Both the position numbers and the translations under genes were made by a program. The notes beneath the pieces were generated by a model. That model was not told where the DNA came from. It searched no databases and was given only the letters and a program-made list of their open reading frames with translations. Positions 57,811 to 64,000 of a stretch of 64,000 bases of DNA are shown piece by piece. The DNA is from an uncultured Tateyamaria sp. (lineage in GTDB: Bacteria; Pseudomonadota; Alphaproteobacteria; Rhodobacterales; Rhodobacteraceae). The stretch covers positions 434,001 through 498,000 of the forward strand of contig NZ_CANNDO010000001.1 of NCBI RefSeq assembly GCF_947503385.1, read 5' to 3'. Numbering within the stretch: the stretch's first letter is position 1; each line of letters begins with the position of its first letter.

Positions 57811-57832
57811 ATTTTTCTGACAAACCTGACCC

Positions 57833-58408
57833 ATGAACAAACCTGTCCAGGCCCGTACCCTCAAAACCCGCGCCAAGCTGATTGACGCAGCCAAGGCTGT
57901 TGTCGCTGAATCCGGTTACGAGGCGTTGCGCGTCGAAGAGGTCGTCCAACGTGCGGGCGTGGCCAAGGGCACATTCTTTGCCCATTTCCGCGACAAGGAC
58001 GCGCTGATGGATCAGCTGTTGGGTGCGCAGCTTCGCGAAATTCTGGACGACATCGCCGCAGGTCCCCAGCCACGCACAGCCGCCGAAATGGTCACAGCGC
58101 TTGCGCCGCTGATCGCGTTTGCCACGTCTGAACGCTATGTTTTTGATGTTGTGATCCGCCACAGTGGGGCCGCCGCCATCACCGAGATTGGCCCCATCGC
58201 CCTAGCGTTTGAGCAGCAGTTCCGCCTGTCCCTGCAATGGGTGACCCATCCCGACCTGCCGGTCCGCGATGACATTCCGCCCGAATTGCTGGCCGAAGGT
58301 ATCGGCGCCTTTCTGATCCAAGCGATTTCGCTCGCCTTCTGCGCCCTGCACAGTTCTGTCAGTGTAGAAGAACGGCTGGAGCCTTACTTGCGCGCGTGGC
58401 TCAGGTAA
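57833..58408 (+). CDS. TetR family transcriptional regulator
   Basis: A 191-aa TetR repressor. The helix-turn-helix is seen in residues 12-58 (KTRAKLIDAAKAVVAESGYEALRVEEVVQRAGVAKGTFFAHFRDKDAL), followed by the ligand-binding helices, with an aromatic- and Leu-rich end. The operators upstream match a dimer-binding palindrome. The divergent reductase gene is the probable target, and inducers could be quinones or other electrophiles; that is inference. Its 3' end overlaps the convergent lysE stop by 8 bp. Confidence 0.93.
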   Translation: MNKPVQARTLKTRAKLIDAAKAVVAESGYEALRVEEVVQRAGVAKGTFFAHFRDKDALMDQLLGAQLREILDDIAAGPQPRTAAEMVTALAPLIAFATSERYVFDVVIRHSGAAAITEIGPIALAFEQQFRLSLQWVTHPDLPVRDDIPPELLAEGIGAFLIQAISLAFCALHSSVSVEERLEPYLRAWLR

Positions 58409-59021
58409 ACGGGATCACAAGGCCCACAAGGATCAGCAAGACACCCGCACTCAGGTTCATCCGGCGCAGCGCTGTCGGCGACGACACCAACCGCCGCGCC
58501 CGGTCTATGAACACTGCCATACCCAGATTGCCCACCAGCGGGATCAGCGCCGACAGCCCGACAATCGCTCCCACATCCCAGGCGGTCAGCCGGGTCAGGT
58601 CAAAGAACCCCGGCAGCATCCCCATATAGAACAGGATCGCCTTTGGATTGCCGAGGATCACGGCCAGCCCCGCCACAAACCCTGCCCACATGCCGGGCCG
58701 GGTCAGACTGCTGTCGGCACCGATGGTCTTGTCCGCGTTGCGGATCACGGCCGCACCCATCAGGATGAACACACCTGCCGCGACCCATTTCAGCACCTCC
58801 AGAATGTCACCATACAGCGACAGGATCCACGTGATGCCAAAGATCGCGAGCAGCGACCACAGCACGTCCCCGATCACAACACCCAGCGCCAAAGGCCACG
58901 CCGCGTGAAATCCGCCCGACAGGCTGCGTGCAATCAGACCCACCCAAACCGGTCCGGGTGTCAGAAACAGCACCGCCAGCGCACCCGCATACAGCGCGAC
59001 GTCAAAGGGCGACAGGGTCAT
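58401..59021 (-). CDS. LysE family amino acid exporter
   Basis: A 206-aa LysE/RhtB-type exporter with six predicted membrane helices. The family signature near the N-terminus is AVLFLTPGPVWVGLIARSLSGGFHAAWPLALGVVIGDVLW. AVILGNPKAILFYMGMLPGFFDL is the second conserved stretch. Family members export amino acids, homoserine lactone precursors or related compounds; the substrate here is open. It overlaps the recF stop by ATGA, so it is read after recF on the same strand, and it converges on tetR. Confidence 0.92.
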   Translation of the reverse strand: MTLSPFDVALYAGALAVLFLTPGPVWVGLIARSLSGGFHAAWPLALGVVIGDVLWSLLAIFGITWILSLYGDILEVLKWVAAGVFILMGAAVIRNADKTIGADSSLTRPGMWAGFVAGLAVILGNPKAILFYMGMLPGFFDLTRLTAWDVGAIVGLSALIPLVGNLGMAVFIDRARRLVSSPTALRRMNLSAGVLLILVGLVIPFT

Positions 59022-60118
59022 GCCTGCACCGCCGTACTGACCCCGTCTGTTTCCGTCACATGCAGGTATTGCGCCCGGTCCCCCAGCGTATCGAACAATT
59101 CAGGTCCGGTTCCCGTCATCCATGCCTGTGCCCCCAGCGCGCAAATCTCATCATACAAAGCCGCACGCCGATCCGCATCCAGATGTGCGGCCACCTCGTC
59201 CAGCAGTAACAGCGGCGGCGCGCCAAAATCGCGCGCCAGTGCCCGCGCATTGGCAAGGATCAATGATACTAACAGCGCCTTCTGCTCACCGGTCGAACAA
59301 TCTTTGGCGGGCACGCCCTTGGCCGCATAGACCGCATATAGATCCGCCCTATGCGGCCCCATCAGCGTACGCCCCGCCGCCAGATCGCGCGCGCGCCCGT
59401 CGGCCAAGGCCCGTGCCGCATCCTCCACCGTGTCTGGCATTCCCAACTCACCGGGGAGCAATGTCAGTTCCGCCGCCGGAAAGGCAGTCTGTGCCCCGGT
59501 TTGCGCCTCGGCGAGGTCACTGAGCGCCTGCAACCGGTTCCGATGGATCGCCACGCCCGTCTCTGCCATCCGCTTTTCCAGTGCAGCGTACCAATGTCCG
59601 TCCCGCACCATATCCTTGAGCAGCCGGTTCCGTTCCCGCATTGCTTTGTCATAGTCGAGCGACAATTGCGCATGATCGGGCAAAAAGCTCAGCGTCATGC
59701 GGTCCAGAAACCGCCGCCGCCCCTCGGCCCCCTCGATCCAGAGCCGGTCCATGGACGGGATCAGCCACAACACCCGCGCGATCCGCCCCAGCGCGGTCTG
59801 CGCCGCCGCCTTGCCGTCAATGCGCACCTGACGCGCAGCACCGCCTTCGGACCACGTCTCGACCTCGTGGATCTGGGCCAGTGAATGCAGCACGCCGGTC
59901 AGCTTCCAGCCCACGGCCTCGGGCCGCCGCGTCATGTCTTCGGCCGAGGCGCGCCGCAATCCCCGACCGGGGGACAGCAGCGATACGGCTTCCAGCACAT
60001 TGGTCTTGCCCGCCCCGTTGGGCCCGTAAATCGCTACGGGCCGCGCATCCAGCGACAGGCGCGCCACCTTGTGCGACCGAAAATGCGAAAGCGTCAAAGA
60101 AGAAAGGGACAGTGTCAC
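59018..60118 (-). CDS. recF: DNA replication and repair protein RecF
   Basis: RecF (366 aa) is an SMC-like ABC ATPase for recombination at gaps. Walker A is IYGPNGAGKTNVLEAVSLLSPGRGLR, with DRLWIEGAEGRRRFLDRMT following. The signature CSTGEQKALLVSLILANA, and Walker B LLLLDEVAAHLDADRR, are intact. GTG 60118 is the start, with GAGG and AGGG upstream; dnaN ends 52 bp upstream. It is followed by lysE. In the usual dnaA-dnaN-recF-gyrB order, lysE and two further genes are inserted before gyrB. Confidence 0.97.
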   Translation of the reverse strand: MTLSLSSLTLSHFRSHKVARLSLDARPVAIYGPNGAGKTNVLEAVSLLSPGRGLRRASAEDMTRRPEAVGWKLTGVLHSLAQIHEVETWSEGGAARQVRIDGKAAAQTALGRIARVLWLIPSMDRLWIEGAEGRRRFLDRMTLSFLPDHAQLSLDYDKAMRERNRLLKDMVRDGHWYAALEKRMAETGVAIHRNRLQALSDLAEAQTGAQTAFPAAELTLLPGELGMPDTVEDAARALADGRARDLAAGRTLMGPHRADLYAVYAAKGVPAKDCSTGEQKALLVSLILANARALARDFGAPPLLLLDEVAAHLDADRRAALYDEICALGAQAWMTGTGPELFDTLGDRAQYLHVTETDGVSTAVQA

Positions 60119-60170
60119 CCCTGCCCCTCACTTCTTCTGACCAGAAATACCACCGCCGGAGGCAAAAATC

Positions 60171-61289
60171 TTAAACGCGCATCGGCATGACCACATAGAT
60201 CGCGGATTGGTCGTTGCCTTCGCGCATCAGGGTCGGATCGCCGGACGAGTTGAACATGAACACCGCGTTCTCGCGGTCCACCTGGCTTGCGATTTCCAGC
60301 AGGTACTTGGCGTTGAACCCGATCTCCAGCCGCTCATCGCCATAGGCAACGGCCAGCTCTTCTTCGGCGGCACCGCTGTCGGGCGCGTTCACGCTCAGCA
60401 CCAGCCGGTCCTCGTCCAGTTGCAGCTTGACCGCACGGGACCGTTCCGAACTGACGGTGGCCACACGGTCCACAGCCTTGGCAAAATCGCCCGCGTCCAC
60501 TTCAAGTTTGCGGGTGTTGCCCACCGGGATAACCCGCGTGTAATCCGGGAACGTGCCGTCGATCACCTTGGACGTCAGCGTGATGTCAGGCGTGGCGAAC
60601 CGCACCTTGGTCTCCGATACGCTCACGGCAATCTGCATCTCGTCGTCGTCCAGCAGCTTGCGCAGCTCGCCCACAGTCTTGCGCGGAACAATCACGCCGG
60701 GCATATCCGCCGCGCCTTCGGGCAGGGGGCTGTCGATACGCGCCAGACGGTGACCATCGGTTGCCACACAGCGCAGCGACTTTCCATCGTCGCCGTCGGA
60801 CACGTGCATATAGACACCGTTGAGGTAATAGCGCGTTTCCTCGGTCGAAATCGCAAATTTCGACTTGTCGAACAGGCGGCGCAACTGTGGTGCGGGCACA
60901 GAGAAGTTAGAGGCGTATTCCGACGACGCCATGACCGGGAAGTCTTCTTTTGGCAGGGTCGCCAGCGAAAAGTTTGACCGCCCCGCCTCGACCGTTACGC
61001 GACCGGCGGCAACATCGGCGTTCAGGGTGACCAGCGCGCCATCGGGCAGCTTGCGGACAATTTCGTGCAAGGTGGTGGCGGCGACCGTTGTGGCCCCCGC
61101 GCGTTCGACCTGCGCGGGCGCCTTGTCGACCACTTCGATATCAAGGTCGGTGGCGCGGAAAGTAACGTCAGACCCTTCGGCTTCGATCAGGACATTGGCG
61201 AGGATCGGGATCGTGTTGCGCCGCTCGACCACCGATTGCGCTTGGGAGACGGCCTTGAGCAGCACGCCGCGTTCCACACTGATCTTCAT
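60171..61289 (-). CDS. dnaN: DNA polymerase III beta subunit (sliding clamp)
   Basis: DnaN (372 aa) is the dimeric ring that tethers the polymerase. It has the triplicated clamp fold: MKISVERGVLLKAVSQAQSVVERRNTIPILANVLIEA at the start, YYLNGVYMHV plus RCVATDGHRLARI in the middle domain, and the C-terminal SAIYVVMPMRV. ATG 61289 has GAGAGGG close upstream; the frame can be extended by 5 codons but lacks a good site. It precedes recF and is separated from dnaA by an opposite-strand ATPase gene. Confidence 0.97.
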   Translation of the reverse strand: MKISVERGVLLKAVSQAQSVVERRNTIPILANVLIEAEGSDVTFRATDLDIEVVDKAPAQVERAGATTVAATTLHEIVRKLPDGALVTLNADVAAGRVTVEAGRSNFSLATLPKEDFPVMASSEYASNFSVPAPQLRRLFDKSKFAISTEETRYYLNGVYMHVSDGDDGKSLRCVATDGHRLARIDSPLPEGAADMPGVIVPRKTVGELRKLLDDDEMQIAVSVSETKVRFATPDITLTSKVIDGTFPDYTRVIPVGNTRKLEVDAGDFAKAVDRVATVSSERSRAVKLQLDEDRLVLSVNAPDSGAAEEELAVAYGDERLEIGFNAKYLLEIASQVDRENAVFMFNSSGDPTLMREGNDQSAIYVVMPMRV

Positions 61290-61497
61290 TAGTCCCTCTC
61301 CCACCAGACGTCCGGGATGGGCACACTAGCCCAAAGCCCGCCGTTCACAAGCATTTTATTGCTTGTCGAGGGCGCGCGCTCAGCCGTCAAGATCATCGCG
61401 CGCCGTTGCCTCGAAAAAGCAATCCCGTCTATCGTTGCCGCCACATAAATCAACGACGCACCGGTTCTCCCGGATGTCGGCAACAGGGCAATGACAC
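61290..61497. promoter_or_regulatory. Divergent promoter region dnaN / ATPase gene
   Basis: 208 bp between divergent starts. dnaN must be transcribed from here because its usual upstream neighbour dnaA is cut off by the opposite-strand gene. AT-rich parts are near 61345-61375; I saw no convincing DnaA box or -35/-10 pair. Confidence 0.4.
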
Positions 61498-62283
61498 ATG
61501 GCCAGACGCAAGACCGACACAAAGCTGCCCGCGCCTTTCTTGCAGCGCTTGACCGTTTTGCCGTCCGGGCTTGCCGACAAGGCCGGATACCCCTTCGATA
61601 CACCGTGGTTGCAGAACCCCGATTTCGAACTGGAATTCACAACGCCCGTGACGATCATCGTGGGCGAGAATGGCACAGGGAAATCAACCCTTATCGAGGC
61701 GATCGCCGCGCTCAGCGGTTACGACGAGGCTGGCGGCGGCAAAGGATACCGCCCGGTGGATCACACCACCGCAATCGACAAGAGCGGCGCACTGCTTGCA
61801 GATGTATTGCGGGCCGGGTGGCTGCCCAAGATCACCGATGGCTGGTTCTTCAAGGCGGAATCCTTCTTTTCGGTTGCCCGATACCTCGACGATGCTGCGC
61901 GCGAAGGCGGCGGCAGGGCGCCGGATTTTCTGTCGTGGAGCCACGGCGAAGGCTTTGTCCGCTTTTTTCAGGAACGCATGTCGCGTCAGGGTATCTACTT
62001 CATGGACGAACCAGAAAGCGCGCTGTCACCGCGGCGACAGTTGGAACTGTTGCGGATTCTGGATGGGGTCCAGCGTGCGGCAACATCTCAGGTGATTATG
62101 GCGACGCATTCGCCGATTCTCATGGCCACCCCCGGCGCGCGCGTTCTGGAGGTGACGCGCCACGGCCTTGCGGAAACGGATTATCGCACCACGTCGCATT
62201 TCAAACTTTACCAGTCCTTTACCGTGGACCCGGATGAATTCGTGTCCGATGCCCTGCGTGGCGAAGAAGACCGGCACCTGTAG
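61498..62283 (+). CDS. ABC-type AAA ATPase, unknown function
   Basis: A 261-aa predicted ATPase. Walker A is VGENGTGKST (56-64), a variant signature appears as LSWSHGEGFVRFF (146-157), Walker B is GIYFMDEPESALSPRRQ (Asp170, Glu171) and the switch His is in QVIMATHSPILM (His204). This matches single-domain ABC ATPases near RecF/OLD-type proteins but without a coiled coil, TOPRIM or nuclease domain. It lies between dnaA and dnaN on the opposite strand. A role in DNA repair or phage-type defence is possible but unsupported. Confidence 0.9.
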   Translation: MARRKTDTKLPAPFLQRLTVLPSGLADKAGYPFDTPWLQNPDFELEFTTPVTIIVGENGTGKSTLIEAIAALSGYDEAGGGKGYRPVDHTTAIDKSGALLADVLRAGWLPKITDGWFFKAESFFSVARYLDDAAREGGGRAPDFLSWSHGEGFVRFFQERMSRQGIYFMDEPESALSPRRQLELLRILDGVQRAATSQVIMATHSPILMATPGARVLEVTRHGLAETDYRTTSHFKLYQSFTVDPDEFVSDALRGEEDRHL

Positions 62284-62284
62284 C

Positions 62285-62310
62285 AAAAAGGGCGCCCATC
62301 AGGACGCCCC
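62285..62310 (-). terminator. Intrinsic terminator after dnaA
   Basis: On the minus strand GGGCGTCC and GGGCGCCC pair (one T-G wobble) around a 4-base loop, followed by TTTTT. It lies 27 bp past the dnaA stop, which would stop dnaA transcription before dnaN and before reading into the ATPase gene. Confidence 0.8.
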
Positions 62311-62337
62311 CGATACCTATCGCGGATCAGGACGGCT

Positions 62338-63699
62338 TCACCCCTCAAGCGACCGACGCAGCAATTCGAGGTCTTCGGCAATCTGGCCATCGGATTGGCG
62401 CAGTTCCTCGATCCGGCGGACACCGTGCATCACAGTGGTGTGGTCGCGCCCGCCAAAACGGCGGCCAATCTCGGGCAAAGACCGCGATGTCAGTTGCTTG
62501 CACAGATACATCGCCACCTGACGGGGCCGGGCATAGCTGCGCAGCCGTTTGGGGCCGATCATATCGGACAGACGGATGTTGTAATGCTCGGACACTTTGC
62601 GCTGGATTTCCTCGACGGTGATCTTGCGCTCGGACGCGCGCAGCACATCCGCAAGGCAGTCATTGGTCAGGTCCATGTCGATCTTGCGACCAACCAAAGA
62701 GGCAAAGGCAAACAGACGGGTCAGCGCACCCTCAAGCACACGCACGTTGGTCGAAATGCGCATGGCGAGGAATTCCAGCACGCCATCCTCGACCCGCAGA
62801 TCGGGATAGGTCGCCATCTGCTGTTCGACCTTGGATTGCAGGATTCCAAGACGCAGTTCGTAATCGGTAGGGTGCAGGTCGACGACAAGGCCACATTGCA
62901 GACGGGATTTCACCCGGTCCTCAAGGTCCTTGATCTCGCCGGGGGCGCGGTCGGCGCTGATGATGATCTGCTTGTTCTGATCCACAAGCGCATTGAACGT
63001 GTGAAAGAACTCTTCCTGCGTGCTGTCCTTACCGGCGATGAACTGGACGTCATCGACCATCAGCACATCGACGGAGCGGAAGATCGATTTGAAATCCATC
63101 ATCTTACGATCGCGCAGCGCTTGGACAAAGCGATACATGAACTGTTCGGCAGACAGATACAGCACGTTGAGATCGGGGCGGCGGGTTTGCAGTTCCCACG
63201 CAATGGCGTGCATTAGGTGTGTTTTGCCCAAACCGACGCCGCCGTACAGAAACAGCGGGTTGAATGTGACCGGACCACCTTCGGCCACGCGTTTGGCGGC
63301 GGCATGGGCCAGTTCGTTGGGCTTGCCCACGACAAAGCTGTCGAATTTGAACCGTCGGTCCAGCGGCGCGGCAGACAGCAACGAATGAGCGGGAGCAGGT
63401 GTTTGCGATATGATCGGTGTTGGGTTTGTCACGGCGGCGGTCGGTTTCGCTTGAGTGTTGGCGGGAACGGCAAAGCTGAGACGACGGATGGAATCGTCCT
63501 CGGATTTCAGCTCGTGCAGGATCAGGTCTGAGAAATTTTCACTGACATATTTGCCCATGAAATTCGTCGGCACATCAAACGTGGCCACACCATCCTGAAG
63601 TTTTCGGAACTTCAGCGGTTCGATCCATGTTGTGTAGTTGTTCTGCCCTACCGTCTTCAGCAACCGTTGCCGCAGTTGCCCCCACTTTTCTTGCGTCAT
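62338..63699 (-). CDS. dnaA: Chromosomal replication initiator protein DnaA
   Basis: DnaA (453 aa) opens oriC. Domain I is seen in residues 3-80 (MTQEKWGQLRQRLLKTVGQNNYTTWIEPLKF), and a Pro/Ala/Thr-rich linker (about 85-112) follows. The AAA+ domain has Walker A FLYGGVGLGKTHLMHAI and Walker B VDVLMVDDVQFIAGKDSTQEEFFHTFNAL. Domain IV carries the signature GRDHTTVMHGVRRIEEL with RPRQVAMYLCKQLT before it. It lies about 49 kb from the proposed oriC, and is separated from dnaN by an opposite-strand gene. Confidence 0.98.
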   Translation of the reverse strand: MTQEKWGQLRQRLLKTVGQNNYTTWIEPLKFRKLQDGVATFDVPTNFMGKYVSENFSDLILHELKSEDDSIRRLSFAVPANTQAKPTAAVTNPTPIISQTPAPAHSLLSAAPLDRRFKFDSFVVGKPNELAHAAAKRVAEGGPVTFNPLFLYGGVGLGKTHLMHAIAWELQTRRPDLNVLYLSAEQFMYRFVQALRDRKMMDFKSIFRSVDVLMVDDVQFIAGKDSTQEEFFHTFNALVDQNKQIIISADRAPGEIKDLEDRVKSRLQCGLVVDLHPTDYELRLGILQSKVEQQMATYPDLRVEDGVLEFLAMRISTNVRVLEGALTRLFAFASLVGRKIDMDLTNDCLADVLRASERKITVEEIQRKVSEHYNIRLSDMIGPKRLRSYARPRQVAMYLCKQLTSRSLPEIGRRFGGRDHTTVMHGVRRIEELRQSDGQIAEDLELLRRSLEG

Positions 63700-63935
63700 G
63701 CGAACATTCCGTCCCTTCTGCCAACCATTTTCCCATCAGCCCGCGTATCGGGCCACACGATAAACTCAGGTCGATCAAGCTCACCCCGCTGCCTGTGGCG
63801 CGAGCCGATCCATTCGGATAGAAACAGACAGCGCACTCCGTCATGCCAGAGAATGCCCCTGGTTCGACGTTACGTGCTTTCCGCACACCAAATTTTACGA
63901 CAGGTCAGTGGACGAAATTGCATCGTCTCTACCAA
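63700..63935. promoter_or_regulatory. dnaA upstream region
   Basis: About 236 bp between dnaA and the frame at the window edge. It should carry the dnaA promoter and leader. No perfect DnaA box, tRNA or terminator was seen in it; a weak AT-rich patch is near 63885-63900. Confidence 0.4.
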
Positions 63936-64000
63936 TTACAGGCCCATTGCCAATGTGCCCGCACCAACCGGAATGAAGAGTGTTGAAACCCTATCGGTTG
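63936..64000 (-). CDS. Possible 3' end of a gene cut by the window edge
   Basis: An open frame of 20 codons on the minus strand ends at TAA 63938-63936. The peptide is VSTLFIPVGAGTLAMGL preceded by TDR. I do not recognise it; its Gly/Ala-rich hydrophobic end could be coding, but too little is visible to be sure. Confidence 0.3.
   Translation of the reverse strand, partial: TDRVSTLFIPVGAGTLAMGL

Overview
The window is chromosomal DNA from an alphaproteobacterium, almost certainly a member of the Rhodobacterales (Roseobacter group). The evidence is the high GC content, the RegB/SenC/RegA redox cluster with the RegB quinone-site motif GGLHNPF, the HemJ-type protoporphyrinogen oxidase, the Tim44-like/MltA/Smr, HemY/mitofilin/HemD//TsaD and TsaE/AmgK/MurU/AddB/AddA blocks, and the gene order around the replication origin. 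No species can be named from the sequence alone.

Layout. (1) 0-12.6 kb: the 3' end of mutS, an A-rich orphan gene whose product has an RGS-like pattern, grpE-hrcA (minus), rph-rdgB-hemW (plus), then the minus-strand origin-proximal block hemJ-rho-mnmE-mnmG-rsmG-parA-parB, with two perfect 16-bp parS sites. (2) 12.65-13.05 kb: a gene-free, AT-rich stretch with DnaA boxes between divergent hemJ and maf, which I call oriC. (3) 13-25.5 kb: maf-aroE-coaE-dnaQ (plus), secB, fxsA//Tim44-like-mltA-smr, an MFS permease, a lipoprotein hydrolase, and hslV and hslU separated by a DM13 gene. (4) 25-38.5 kb: a long minus-strand run regB, PAS protein, tsaE, amgK-like, murU-like, addB, addA, trxA, divergent from senC-regA. 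(5) 38.5-54 kb: GNAT, HD and FkbM genes, ahcY, a ThDP enzyme, a Wza-like lipoprotein, hemY-mitofilin-hemD divergent from tsaD-gpsA-YciI-EVE, and small conserved genes. (6) 54-64 kb: nitroreductase, gyrB, a flavodoxin-fold reductase divergent from a TetR regulator with three operators between them, lysE, recF, dnaN, an ABC-type ATPase on the opposite strand, and dnaA.

How it fits together. The window holds most of the replication start and segregation machinery: oriC, DnaA, the beta clamp, RecF, GyrB, ParA, ParB and parS. oriC and dnaA lie about 50 kb apart, and the genes flanking oriC point away from it on both sides. Many genes overlap by ATGA/GTGA or 8 bp, and GTG and TTG starts are common. 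Several intrinsic terminators and one GC-rich hairpin element punctuate the operons. No tRNA, rRNA, CRISPR array, transposase or prophage gene was seen.

The least ordinary items are the RGS-like orphan protein, the three-operator TetR/flavoprotein switch, the AAA/ABC ATPase gene between dnaA and dnaN, the DM13 gene between hslV and hslU, and the hexanucleotide repeat encoding a Pro-Glu rod in the mitofilin-like protein.
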